Assembly: GCA_023284085.1 (NCBI GenBank)
Contig: JAKVHY010000011.1
Location: forward strand, 80,149 to 144,148
Direction of reading: 5' to 3'
DNA length: 64,000 bases
Source of the DNA: Shewanella benthica
Lineage (GTDB): Bacteria; Pseudomonadota; Gammaproteobacteria; Enterobacterales; Shewanellaceae
Shown here: positions 8,364 to 15,797 of the stretch, piece after piece
Layout: each line of letters begins with the position of its first letter
Position numbering within the stretch: position 1 is the stretch's first letter
Made by a program: the position numbers and the translations under genes
Notes under the pieces: model-generated
What the model saw: only the letters and a program-made list of their open reading frames with translations
What the model was told of the DNA's origin: nothing
The model's database searches: none

Positions 8364-9500
8364 TTACTCCTCCAGTGGCTTGGCGAAAATGCTGGTAACG
8401 GCATGGGCGCCAATACCCACAGCAGTTGCTCCAAGAATAACGGCACCTACGGTGTCCGCAGTTGCATCAAATCCATGGAGGAGTTGTCTGCCAAGTGGCT
8501 TCTCAAAGTCAGCCATGTCATCCCAGAAATTAGGCTCTGAGCAGCCCATGCAACCATGTCCCGCCAGTACCGGCCAACTGGTATGATGGTTAAATCTTTC
8601 GGTAGGACAGTTGTTGTAGGTATAAGGACCCTTACAACCCAGCTTATAGAGGCAGTAACCGTCTTTAGCACCTTGATCGCCAAACTCTTCGACGAACTCA
8701 CCGGCATCGAAACGACCGCGACGTTCACAGTTGTCGTGTACACGAGCACCGTAAGCCCACTTAGGACGGTTGAACATGTCGAGTGCGGGAAGTTTGCCAA
8801 ACATGATGAAATACATCAGGGTTCCGACAATGTTCTTCTCACTTGGAGGACAACCACCCAAGTTAATCACTGTCTTGTCGACAACTTCATGTATGCCTTT
8901 TGCACCCGTTGGGTTAGGCGAAGCGGCTTGAACACCACCGAAAGCTGCACAGGTACCCACTGAAATAATGGCCGCAGCGCCTTCGGCTGCATGCTTGATG
9001 ATTTCAAGCCCCGTGTGACCCTTACAACCTATGGTCAGGTAAGCACCGTTGTTTGCCGTAGGAACAGCGCCTTCCACCGCAAGAAGATATTGGCCTTTGT
9101 AGGCTTCCATTGCATGTTCCAGGTTCTCTTCAGCTTGCCAGCCAGAGGCGGCCATCAAGGTTTCATGGTATTCCAATGAAACATGATCGAAGATCAGAGA
9201 ATCCAGATTAGGGGTGTCGGTTCTTATTAAAGACTCGGAACAACCTGTGCACTCGGCCATATGTAGCCAGATTAACGGCACTCTATCGGCAAGTTCCGCG
9301 GCTTGTGCGACAAGGGTGCTGAATGGAAGGGGAAGTGCAAGCATCGCTGTTACAGATGCGCTCCACTTCATGAAGTCACGGCGAGAGATGCCATGCTGTT
9401 TCATTTTGCTAGTTAATGACTGTCCGTCTCGGGATTTAAGTTGGCGCAGCATATCCAAACGCGCCAGTCCCTGTCGATATAGGGCTGCATGTGTGTCCAT
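8364..9500 (-). CDS. hyaA: HyaA, [NiFe] hydrogenase small subunit
   Basis: This iron-sulfur subunit (378 residues) carries electrons from HyaB to the cytochrome. A Tat signal (SRRDFMK, Arg40-Arg41) is preceded by an unusually long n-region of about 38 residues. The AAAGG six bases before the ATG supports this start. The proximal cluster motif is CTGCSE (Cys84, Cys87) and the later block reads GTCAAFGG. Oxygen-tolerant enzymes have extra cysteines at both places (CTCCSE and a Cys in place of a Gly). Their absence predicts an ordinary oxygen-sensitive enzyme. Cysteines of the medial and distal clusters are present (HDNCERRG, YCLYKLGCKG, NNCP, GCMGC). A C-terminal hydrophobic helix anchors it in the membrane. 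Confidence 0.97.
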   Translation of the reverse strand: MDTHAALYRQGLARLDMLRQLKSRDGQSLTSKMKQHGISRRDFMKWSASVTAMLALPLPFSTLVAQAAELADRVPLIWLHMAECTGCSESLIRTDTPNLDSLIFDHVSLEYHETLMAASGWQAEENLEHAMEAYKGQYLLAVEGAVPTANNGAYLTIGCKGHTGLEIIKHAAEGAAAIISVGTCAAFGGVQAASPNPTGAKGIHEVVDKTVINLGGCPPSEKNIVGTLMYFIMFGKLPALDMFNRPKWAYGARVHDNCERRGRFDAGEFVEEFGDQGAKDGYCLYKLGCKGPYTYNNCPTERFNHHTSWPVLAGHGCMGCSEPNFWDDMADFEKPLGRQLLHGFDATADTVGAVILGATAVGIGAHAVTSIFAKPLEE

Positions 9501-9581
9501 GTTAAACCTTTGTTATTGTAGGGTTGATTTATTTTTACTCACTTCTCATAAATGAGTCTATGCCTAAAAAAATGAAAAAAG

Positions 9582-9595
9582 TTGACATGCATCAA
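9582..9595 (-). promoter_or_regulatory. FNR/EtrA-like site upstream of hyaA
   Basis: TTGACATGCATCAA differs from the FNR consensus TTGATnnnnATCAA at one base. It is centred about 88 bases before the hyaA start, a normal distance for an anaerobically activated promoter. It fits expression of an oxygen-sensitive hydrogenase only when oxygen is absent. A CRP-type protein could also bind. Confidence 0.55.
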
Positions 9596-9636
9596 GCTTT
9601 AATTAACTTCAACAAAAAGTGGTGACTTCTATGTTT

Positions 9637-9667
9637 ATCAACATGAAGTTGATCGTCATTTATGACG
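9637..9667. promoter_or_regulatory. Two adjacent palindromes in the hya / CBS divergent region
   Basis: ATCAAC-n5-GTTGAT (9637-9653) is followed directly by CGTCAT-n2-ATGACG (9654-9667). Both are perfect inverted repeats. They lie between the FNR-like site and the divergent CBS gene, so they may be operators for either direction. No regulator is assigned. Confidence 0.4.
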
Positions 9668-9925
9668 GAAGTGGGTCAATTTGTCGTAATTTTGCTGTTT
9701 TGAATGGTCACATCACATTTTTGATACTGCCAGTTTTTATTAAGGTAGGCTATTGAATATATTGACGTAATAGGCTAGGTGGCGTGGTGGTAATTTGAAT
9801 GTTAACGATGCCTATTCTCACAATGCCGTACTTATCAATGATTAATTCTTGCTCAACTTACTAATCTATAGGTATATTGATAAAAGCGCATATAACACCA
9901 ATGGATACAAAAACAGGGGAACAAT

Positions 9926-10342
9926 ATGGATTCTATTAAAGTGAGTGAATATATGGATCGTCAACCTGTGTTACTGACACCAGATATGCCATTGGTGACA
10001 GCAGTTGATGCACTATTAGAGAGGAAGAAGTTAGGTGCCCCCGTCGTTGATGAGCATGGCAAATTAGTGGGCTTTTTATCTCAACAAGATTGTATGTCAG
10101 TTATGCTGAAAAGTAGTTATCACTGTGATTTAGTCGCAAGGGTGAAAGATTGCATGAGTGCAGAGGTGCTCAGTGTTACACCTGAACACAGCGTGTTACA
10201 GCTTGCAGAGCAGATGCTGGGCTCTAAACCTAAGGTCTACCCAGTGGTCGATAATGGTAAAGTCATCGGCACCATCAATCGAACCAATGTGCTCAATGCT
10301 ATCAACATCTATATGCAGCAGTGTTATCTGGCACCGGTCTAA
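9926..10342 (+). CDS. Twin-CBS-domain protein, copy 1
   Basis: The 138-residue protein consists of two CBS domains (about 8-60 and 76-130) and nothing else. CBS pairs usually bind adenine nucleotides and act as sensors; stand-alone ones often regulate a partner. No target is visible in the sequence. A strong ribosome site (GGGGAAC) precedes the ATG. It is divergent from hyaA, and its paralogue lies 940 bases downstream with about 88% identical residues. A role linked to the hydrogenase is possible from position only. Confidence 0.88.
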   Translation: MDSIKVSEYMDRQPVLLTPDMPLVTAVDALLERKKLGAPVVDEHGKLVGFLSQQDCMSVMLKSSYHCDLVARVKDCMSAEVLSVTPEHSVLQLAEQMLGSKPKVYPVVDNGKVIGTINRTNVLNAINIYMQQCYLAPV

Positions 10343-10417
10343 GCTTTGATTAATAGATGTCATTAATGAGTTGTCATTAATGAGTTATCATTAATGAATT
10401 GACTCGTTATCAATGGT

Positions 10418-10453
10418 TTTATTTATCTAGCTTCGAATGAAGCTAGATAAAAT
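10418..10453 (+). terminator. Hairpin terminator after CBS copy 1
   Basis: Left arm TTTATCTAGCTTC (10422-10434), loop GAAT, right arm GAAGCTAGATAAA (10439-10451), then ATTTT. The core CTTCGAATGAAG also occurs in the repeats at 29400-29720, so the element may be a repeat that doubles as a terminator. Confidence 0.7.
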
Positions 10454-10461
10454 TTTGCTTT

Positions 10462-10506
10462 GGCTCATTTGGCTCATTTGGCTCATTTGGCTCATTTGGT
10501 TCATTT
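10462..10506 (+). repeat. Nine-base tandem repeat, five units
   Basis: GGCTCATTT is repeated four times exactly and once with one change. The corresponding place after CBS copy 2 (about 11800-11820) has only a degenerate TTTGGTTTCATTTTG, so the array expanded after the duplication or was lost in the other copy. Confidence 0.9.
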
Positions 10507-10526
10507 GGTTTTGATCGTTATTTTTC

Positions 10527-10592
10527 GTCATTCCGGCAGATCTTTTGAGCCGGAATCCAGTGATCTTTGCTGTTGGAATAGGTCATTGAAGG
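10527..10592 (+). repeat. Dispersed hairpin repeat (CATTCCGGC family), copy 1
   Basis: The segment contains ATTCCGGC ... GCCGGAAT, an eight-pair stem, followed by CCAGTGATCTTTGCTG. About 62 bases match 11831-11897 almost exactly. A related form with ATTCCCGCCC ends occurs three times at 29360-29700. Confidence 0.8.
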
Positions 10593-10697
10593 TCGTACCT
10601 TCGTAGTCACTTATAGCCTCCGCCTCTTGATTTCATAAGAGCCGTCCCTAAACGCTCTGCGATTTCAAACAACTTCCATGTTTAACCGGCAGTTCGA

Positions 10698-10879
10698 CAA
10701 AATATGTCCATATACAACAGCCAGTTTCAGCAAAATATGTCCATATACAACAGCCAGTTCAGCAAGATATGTCCATATACAACAGCCAGTTCAGCTTCCA
10801 TGCTTCTCGTTCATAAGCTCATGGCTATGCCATATTCACCATGCTTCTCGTTCATAGGCTCATGGCTATGCCATATTCA
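10698..10879 (+). repeat. Two adjoining tandem repeats (32-33 bases x3, 41 bases x2)
   Basis: Three units beginning CAAAATATGTCCATATACAA lie at 10698-10730, 10731-10762 and 10763-10794. They are followed by two 41-base units beginning CCATGCTTCTCGTTCATA at 10798-10838 and 10839-10879, which differ at one base. The segment can be read as an open frame, but its composition is repeat-driven and I see no gene in 10343-11284. Confidence 0.85.
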
Positions 10880-11020
10880 CCCAGTCTCTCGCTTAGAGCG
10901 TTTCACAATGCGAAACTTCGCCTTGAAATCGAAGCTCGCAGTCGCATCTACACTGGCTGATTTAAAAGAAGGTTTCTCATTCGCAGGGATAATTGAACAA
11001 AGTTCGTATTTCCTAATAAA

Positions 11021-11050
11021 CACTAATTAGCTACGACCCCTTTGTTAGCT
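11021..11050 (+). repeat. Dispersed repeat ending TACGACCCCTTTGTT, copy 1
   Basis: CACTAATTAGCTACGACCCC followed by TTTGTT recurs at 11945-11990 (with a second partial unit). Related TTCGNNNCGACCCCTTT segments lie at 12953-13018, 29908-29935 and 32409-32466. At the third of these the repeat adjoins a RAYT-like transposase remnant, so the family may be REP-type elements mobilised by such enzymes. Confidence 0.6.
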
Positions 11051-11284
11051 GTATAACACTTGATCAGCTACTGCTTGATAGGCCTCATTGAACTGAGCCA
11101 TTGAAGATTTAGATTAGAGGAATCGATTATTTGCGGTTCTGTTTTTCATCAAGTTAGGTATATTGGAGTCATAGAATGCTCAATAAAAGCACTGTTTCCA
11201 TGAAGGGGTGCTCAATAAAAGTACTGCTGAATAAATAGGCTCCAAATAAAAGAATTAGGGCCATCAAACGACAGGGGAATAAAT

Positions 11285-11701
11285 ATGGATTCAATTAAAG
11301 TCAGTAAATATATGGACCGTCAACCTGTGCTGTTAACAGAGGATATGCCTCTTTCCAATGCCGTAGATGCCTTGTTGGAGAGGAATAAGTTGGGGGCCCC
11401 AGTGGTCGATGATTTGGGACAATTGGTCGGTTTCCTGTCCCAGCAGGACTGCCTCTCAGTGATGCTCAAGAGCAGTTATCATTGTGATTTGGTGGCTAAG
11501 GTAAAAGATTGCATGCGCTCTGAGGTGTTGTCGGTAACGCCGGATACCAGTGTCTTGCAGCTAGCCGAACAGATGTTAGGCCCTAAGCCTAAGGTCTACC
11601 CCGTGGTCGATAATGGCAAGGTTATAGGCACCATAAATCGTACCAATGTGCTCAATGCGATTAATATCCATATGCAGCAGTGCTATCTGGCACCAGTCTA
11701 A
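11285..11701 (+). CDS. Twin-CBS-domain protein, copy 2
   Basis: This 138-residue paralogue of the gene at 9926 has the same length, the same two CBS domains and an identical C-terminal segment apart from one residue. About 16 residues differ, and many silent positions also differ, so the duplication is not recent and both copies are under protein-level selection. The ribosome site is AGGGGAATAA. The 3' untranslated part, with its terminator and repeat, was duplicated too. What it regulates is unknown. Confidence 0.88.
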   Translation: MDSIKVSKYMDRQPVLLTEDMPLSNAVDALLERNKLGAPVVDDLGQLVGFLSQQDCLSVMLKSSYHCDLVAKVKDCMRSEVLSVTPDTSVLQLAEQMLGPKPKVYPVVDNGKVIGTINRTNVLNAINIHMQQCYLAPV

Positions 11702-11764
11702 GCTTTGATTAATAGATGTCATCAATGAATTGACCTTACTGAATTGACTCGTTATCAATGGTTT

Positions 11765-11798
11765 TATTTGCCTAGCTTCGAATGAAGCTAGATTAAAT
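11765..11798 (+). terminator. Hairpin terminator after CBS copy 2
   Basis: CTAGCTTC (11772-11779), loop GAAT, GAAGCTAG (11784-11791), then ATTAAATTT. It is the shortened counterpart of the hairpin after copy 1. Confidence 0.6.
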
Positions 11799-11830
11799 TT
11801 CACTTTGGTTTCATTTTGTTTTGGTCGTTA

Positions 11831-11897
11831 TGTTTCGTCATTCCGGCAGATCTTTTGAGCCGGAATCCAGTGATCTTTGCTGTTGGAATATGTCATT
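11831..11897 (+). repeat. Dispersed hairpin repeat (CATTCCGGC family), copy 2
   Basis: Near-identical to 10527-10592, with the same ATTCCGGC/GCCGGAAT stem. It is part of the duplicated block that includes the CBS gene. Confidence 0.8.
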
Positions 11898-11944
11898 GAA
11901 GATCATAACTTCATTGTTATCTATCACTTGCAGCGTGTGCCGTG

Positions 11945-11990
11945 CACTAATTAGCTACGACCCCCTTGTTAAATTACGACCCCCTTTGTT
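11945..11990 (+). repeat. Dispersed TACGACCCC repeat, copy 2 (one and a half units)
   Basis: Two units, ATTAGCTACGACCCCCTTGT and ATTACGACCCCCTTTGTT, stand in tandem just before the cold-shock gene terminator. They match the element at 11021-11050. Confidence 0.6.
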
Positions 11991-12012
11991 ATTTTATTGA
12001 ATATGACAGGCA

Positions 12013-12043
12013 CAAAAAAGGCCGCGTTGGCGACCTTCTTTTT
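12013..12043 (-). terminator. Terminator of the cold-shock gene
   Basis: On the minus strand the arms AAGGTCGC and GCGGCCTT (one G-U pair) enclose CAAC and are followed by TTTTTT. It lies 30 bases after the cold-shock stop codon. Confidence 0.85.
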
Positions 12044-12072
12044 TAATATCAGCTTGCGTTATTAGCGCTTCA

Positions 12073-12285
12073 TTAAAGAGCGATAACGTTGCTTGCTTGC
12101 AGACCTTTTGGGCCTTGCTCTACTTCGAAAGTCACTTTTTGACCTTCATCAAGAGTTTTGAAACCTTCTGATGCGATAGCACGAAAATGTACGAATACGT
12201 CAGCGCCACCATTATCTTGAGTAAGGAAACCGAATCCTTTATCTTCGTTAAACCATTTTACAGTACCAGTATTTGAATCAGACAT
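12073..12285 (-). CDS. CspA-family cold-shock / RNA chaperone protein
   Basis: The 70-residue single cold-shock domain begins [20 protein letters not shown]. It has RNP1 (KGFGFLTQ) and RNP2 (VFVHFRAI), where the usual Tyr-Ser of VFVHYSAI is replaced by Phe-Arg. Such proteins bind single-stranded RNA and melt secondary structure. About 310 bases without a gene lie upstream, enough for the long leader typical of csp mRNAs. A ribosome site AAGGGACATCAC precedes the ATG. I cannot tell which numbered csp paralogue it is. Confidence 0.93.
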   Translation of the reverse strand: MSDSNTGTVKWFNEDKGFGFLTQDNGGADVFVHFRAIASEGFKTLDEGQKVTFEVEQGPKGLQASNVIAL

Positions 12286-12952
12286 GTGATGTCCCTTATT
12301 TATTTAATTTAAAAAAAGTTCAATATTAACAATATGTTAATTTATTGAATTATATCATGTTACGCTAAAATAAAAGGGAAACGTCTAGCTACAAAACACG
12401 GTTTTAGTAGTGGATGTTTTACTTGTACTTGATGCTGCATTTAATAACTCTCTGAACAACTGAGCGATATAATAGCGATTGTTTATTTTTTGTACAGTGT
12501 TTTTTTTGCTTTTTTTAAATGTCATTATTTAACAGTGATATACACATTTAAGTTTTAACCAGCATTGACCTTTGGTTACGATAAAGATTTGTCTCTGTGA
12601 GTGAAACCTTCCTGCCTAACGGTCAAAAGTCTGTCCTGAATGTCGACATGTTTTTGAAAGCAATGGTTAATATTGTATTGATGCTCACTGAAAGTCCAAA
12701 CTCGAAGACGTCATGCTATATGCTGTTGGGCATCGCTATGCAAAGACCTGAAGCGGTAACTGATCTTGCTAGCCTTGGAATGAAGCTTGATTACATTTTC
12801 TGATTTAGCTTCTGGCTGAATTGATATTTGGGAGTGTGTTTATAATTTTCTGCTTCATTGTTACTTATCAACACTGGCTGCTCTACAAGAATGGGGTCTC
12901 TTCTATTTGAGCTTGAGTGCTAGCATGCTGTAACTCATTTTGCCCAAAGCGT
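12286..12952. other. Gene-free stretch upstream of csp
   Basis: The first part is AT-rich and is probably the csp leader and promoter. A short open frame with a GTG start at 12597 runs to 12803, but its end lies in a sequence repeated at 29710-29765 (TTGATTACATTTTCTGATTT), so I do not call it a gene. Confidence 0.5.
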
Positions 12953-13018
12953 GTTAGTTACGAATGCAACTTGAGGTAGTTTTACCTTATTCGCTCCGAC
13001 CCCTTTATCTCCTTTATC
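12953..13018 (+). repeat. Dispersed repeat copy next to RAYT remnant A
   Basis: GTTAGTTACGAATGCAACTT through CTCCGACCCCTTTATC matches 32409-32466 over nearly its whole length (GAATGAAACTTGAGGTATTT there). The copy at 32409 directly precedes a truncated transporter gene. Confidence 0.7.
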
Positions 13019-13103
13019 TGTTTTGGCATGGTCTGCCACGTTTCTTTGGTCCCATGGATTCGCCGGTTATTTTTTCAATTTCAAGCTTAAATTTACTCTG
13101 ACC
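13014..13103 (-). pseudogene. C-terminal remnant of a REP-associated (RAYT-type) transposase, copy A
   Basis: Read on the minus strand the frame ends in SKFKLEIEKITGESMGPKKR followed by GRPCQNR and a stop. The pattern FKxEIExxTG...P..RGRP is what I recall from the C-termini of Y1-type REP-associated transposases. Only about 28 codons remain, bounded upstream by a stop. A second remnant in the same orientation lies on the other side of rlmI. Confidence 0.55.
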
Positions 13104-13230
13104 TCATTTCTTGATTTCTTGCAGACTCAAAACAGGCTATGATCTAGCTTCGTTGCGCCTTATGCACTGTCTTTTTCTGGTGCGACGCGGCTCGTTATTA
13201 ATCATTTTACAATTTAAATTAGGCAGTACC

Positions 13231-14424
13231 ATGGCTATCAGAATTAAACTTAAACCTGGCCGCGAACGTTCATTAGAGCGACGCCATCCTTGGATATTTT
13301 CCAACGGTATTCACAACGTCAATGGCGGGAAACCTGCACCGGGTGATACCGTTGATGTGGTGGCACACGATGGGCATTGGCTCGGACGCGGTGCCTGGTC
13401 GCCAGAATCTCAGATCCAGGTGAGGATATGGACCTTCGATAAAGAAGAAGCCATCGATGCCGATTTCTTTGCTAGACGCATACGAAGAGCGCAAGCGGGT
13501 CGTGATGCGTTGATCCGCGAGCAAGGCCTTACCGGTTATCGTTTGATCGCCGCCGAATCTGACGGCTTGCCTGGGATAACGGTTGACCGCTATGCCAATG
13601 TACTCGTATGTCAGCTATTGAGTACCGGGGCTGAAAAGTGGCGTGATACTCTCGTCGAGCAACTCGTCATTCAGTACCCTGACTGCGCTATCTATGAGCG
13701 TTCCGATGTCAATTCGAGAAAGAAAGAGGGCTTAGCTCCGGTTGTGGGACTGCTACATGGTGAGTTACCGCCTATGCCGGTGATTATCGAAGAAAACGGC
13801 ATTAAGATCGCAGTCGATGTTGTCAATGGACACAAGACGGGGTTCTATCTGGATCAGCGCGATAACCGCACCATGGCGGCTCGTTTCGTCAAAGATAAAT
13901 CCGTACTTAACTGCTTCTGTTACACCGGAACCTTTGGCTTGTATGCCGCTAAGGCTGGGGCTGCTAGCATTGAAAATGTCGATGTATCGGCACGAGCGCT
14001 GCAAACCGCCCGTGATAATATGTCCATTAACGGCTTTAACGATGACCATGTTAATTATCACGAAGCTGACGTATTTAAGCTATTGCGCCTGTATCGAGAA
14101 GAGGGCAAGACCTTCGATGTTATCATATTAGATCCGCCTAAGTTTGCCGACAATAAATCGCAGCTTAATGGCGCATGTCGCGGTTATAAAGACATTAATA
14201 TGATTGCTATGCAGTTGCTTAATCCCGGCGGGATACTGCTGACGTTCTCCTGTTCTGGCTTAATGCAATCGGATCTGTTTCAGAAGGTTGTTGCTGATGC
14301 GGCGCTAGATGCCAAGCGTGAAGTGCAGTTCATTGAACGTATGCACCAAGCCAGCGACCATCCCATCAGTAGCGCATTCCCGGAAGGTTATTATCTTAAA
14401 GGACTCGTTGCTAGAGTTTGGTAG
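13231..14424 (+). CDS. rlmI: RlmI, 23S rRNA m5C1962 methyltransferase
   Basis: The 397-residue protein (the E. coli enzyme has 396) has an N-terminal PUA domain (about 1-80, starting [20 protein letters not shown]), a central linker domain and a SAM-dependent methyltransferase domain with [13 protein letters not shown], an ILDPPKF catalytic motif and FSCSGLM. It methylates cytosine 1962 of 23S rRNA. The ATG at 13231 is chosen because it gives the standard N-terminus; the frame is open for 120 bases upstream but that part does not resemble the family. The gene stands alone between two RAYT remnants. Confidence 0.95.
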   Translation: MAIRIKLKPGRERSLERRHPWIFSNGIHNVNGGKPAPGDTVDVVAHDGHWLGRGAWSPESQIQVRIWTFDKEEAIDADFFARRIRRAQAGRDALIREQGLTGYRLIAAESDGLPGITVDRYANVLVCQLLSTGAEKWRDTLVEQLVIQYPDCAIYERSDVNSRKKEGLAPVVGLLHGELPPMPVIIEENGIKIAVDVVNGHKTGFYLDQRDNRTMAARFVKDKSVLNCFCYTGTFGLYAAKAGAASIENVDVSARALQTARDNMSINGFNDDHVNYHEADVFKLLRLYREEGKTFDVIILDPPKFADNKSQLNGACRGYKDINMIAMQLLNPGGILLTFSCSGLMQSDLFQKVVADAALDAKREVQFIERMHQASDHPISSAFPEGYYLKGLVARVW

Positions 14425-14472
14425 TTAGAGTTTGAGCATCAGTATTTGGTGGCCAGAAATGAAATAACATGG

Positions 14473-14631
14473 CTACCCAGCATTCTGGTGCTTGCTTGGT
14501 GGAGGGCTTAAGGGGACGTCATAGTATTGAGGTTCCCTTGGCCTTCCACGTTGCTTAGGTCCCATGGAACCGCCGGTTAGTTTTTCAATCTCAAGCTTAA
14601 ATTTACTCTGAACCAATGATCCACAATTGCT
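14473..14631 (-). pseudogene. C-terminal remnant of a REP-associated (RAYT-type) transposase, copy B
   Basis: The minus-strand frame contains SKFKLEIEKLTGGSMGPKQR then GRPREPQ, clearly homologous to copy A at 13014-13103. It continues for about 17 extra codons before a stop. The DNA match between the two copies covers about 60 bases (13047-13102 and 14555-14611). Confidence 0.55.
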
Positions 14632-14900
14632 TTACTGAATTGATAGGTGATCTAATCTTGTTGACTCATAACCTTTTCATCTGCCGACGGTATTAACGCT
14701 CTAAGTAGTACAGCCAACGGCTACATCCAGCTAGTCATACCATTGGTAGCGTGTTTCAAACAATTTTATCGCTTCGTTAATGGATCAGTGATTTATTCAG
14801 TGGGTCTTTTCTGTTGTCGAGTCGTTTCCGCTGAACTATTTTTACCTTTTAACTTTAGAGGCTGGGAAACCAGTATCTGATACAAGGTTAAAAACAATTT
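14632..14900. other. Gene-free stretch upstream of the pilin gene
   Basis: No open frame with family features and no clear hairpin was seen. It presumably holds the pilin promoter, but no convincing -35/-10 pair could be chosen. Confidence 0.4.
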
Positions 14901-14915
14901 ATGGAGAAAGACGCT

Positions 14916-15113
14916 ATGGACATTAAGCAAGTTTTATCAGATTTTATCGAAGATGAGAGCGGCCTCACAGCCGTTGAATATGCCATCGCCGGTGGGCTAG
15001 TGGTGGGTGGCATGATTGCGGCTTTTAGCGAATTAGGTACTAGTGCTAAGGATCAGATCGATTGTTTAGCTGATGCAGTAGATACTGGTACAGATTGTAC
15101 TCCTGCTAATTGA
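14916..15113 (+). CDS. Flp/Fap-type IVb pilin
   Basis: The 65-residue protein MDIKQVLSDFIEDESGLTAV... has the hallmark of Flp pilins: a short leader ending in Gly, then LTAVEYA with the conserved Glu5-Tyr6 pair, then a hydrophobic helix (AIAGGLVVGGMIAAF). The prepilin peptidase cut should fall after Gly16. The start at 14916 is preferred over an ATG 15 bases upstream because GGAGAAA stands eight bases before it. The C-terminal part has two cysteines. No tad/flp assembly genes are in the window, so this is an orphan pilin here. Confidence 0.9.
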   Translation: MDIKQVLSDFIEDESGLTAVEYAIAGGLVVGGMIAAFSELGTSAKDQIDCLADAVDTGTDCTPAN

Positions 15114-15122
15114 GGGTAACTA

Positions 15123-15167
15123 AATAACCAAGACACTCAGGATGGTTAATTATGGGTGTCTTAATTA
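15123..15167 (+). repeat. Hairpin repeat (AAGACACYCA family), copy 1
   Basis: AATAACCAAGACACTCA (15123-15139) faces TGGGTGTCTTAATTA (15153-15167) with a 13-base loop. The same ends recur at 16327-16576, 29937-29965 and 31414-31460. The hairpin just after the pilin stop could also end transcription, though it lacks a T-run. Confidence 0.75.
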
Positions 15168-15186
15168 AATCGTTAATTAAATCGGC

Positions 15187-15195
15187 GTTAGCAAG
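15187..15195 (+). other. Integron cassette boundary (5' end of cassette 1)
   Basis: GTTAGCAAG here is exactly complementary to CTTGCTAAC at 15682-15690, at the end of the same gene. This pairing of the first bases of a cassette with the start of its own attC site is expected for an integron gene cassette. Confidence 0.55.
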
Positions 15196-15206
15196 CAAGA
15201 GGAAAT

Positions 15207-15689
15207 ATGAACATCAATATAAGGAAGGCTACTGTCCAAGATGCAAAGGGGATCAGTAAACTTATCACCTCTTTGACGGCAAAGTATATTTGTCCAACGT
15301 GTGATGACTCGATGCACGATATCTTGTTAAGGTCGATGTCGGAATCAAAGGTTACAGAGTATTTATCTGATGACTATGACTATGACTATGACTATGTTGT
15401 TGCTACAAACGACAAACATGAAATTATTGGTGTATCAGGCATTCGAGATAAGTCGCACTTATACCATCTTTTTGTCAGTGATGATTATCAAGGGCAGGGT
15501 CTATCTCGTAAGTTGTGGGAAAATGTAAAATCAGAAGCACTTAAAAATGGTAATCAGGGTAGATTTACGGTCAACTCAGCCGTTAATTCAGAAAGTGTGT
15601 ACCTCAAATTTGGTTTCGTACGTACCGAAGGGATTCGCAATAGAGAAGGTATGATTGATATTCCAATGGTGTTGGAGTCAACTTGCTAA
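15207..15689 (+). CDS. GNAT-family N-acetyltransferase (cassette 1)
   Basis: The 160-residue protein has the GNAT acetyl-CoA motif in DDYQGQGLSRKLWENV (about residues 92-107) and a C-terminal LKFGFVRTEG segment. The substrate is unknown. An in-frame six-base microsatellite at about 15371-15400 encodes DDYDYDYDYDYV, which looks unstable in length. The ribosome site is AAGAGGAAAT. The gene is tightly enclosed by integron-like boundaries and its stop codon lies inside the first arm of the attC-like site. Confidence 0.88.
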   Translation: MNINIRKATVQDAKGISKLITSLTAKYICPTCDDSMHDILLRSMSESKVTEYLSDDYDYDYDYVVATNDKHEIIGVSGIRDKSHLYHLFVSDDYQGQGLSRKLWENVKSEALKNGNQGRFTVNSAVNSESVYLKFGFVRTEGIRNREGMIDIPMVLESTC

Positions 15690-15793
15690 CAAGTCAAATC
15701 AAGCTGATGCATAAACGGCTGTCATCGTTTTGCTAAAATAAAAACCCAGCAAAAACAACACCATCCTATGCGCTGTTGTTTGGGGCGTTAGGG
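15682..15793 (+). other. attC-like integron recombination site between the two GNAT genes
   Basis: It starts CTTGCTAACAAG and ends GGGGCGTTAGGG, about 110 bases in all. Between the ends are imperfectly complementary inner arms (CAAGCTGATGCATA facing TATGCGCTGTTGTTTG) and central stems (TTTTGC/GCAAAA). The ends resemble Vibrio-type attC repeats (AACAA ... TGCGTTGTTG...GGCGTTAG). It occupies the entire space between the two GNAT genes, the normal place of an attC. Confidence 0.65.
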
Positions 15794-15797
15794 CTAT

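Noticed and set aside
10704..11030. 108-codon frame between the CBS genes
   Set aside because: Its sequence is produced by tandem repeats (MSIYNSQF repeated) and ends in a dispersed repeat; no coding features.
12597..12803. 68-codon frame with GTG start downstream of csp
   Set aside because: No ribosome site or family features, and its 3' end lies in a dispersed repeat also found at 29400-29765.
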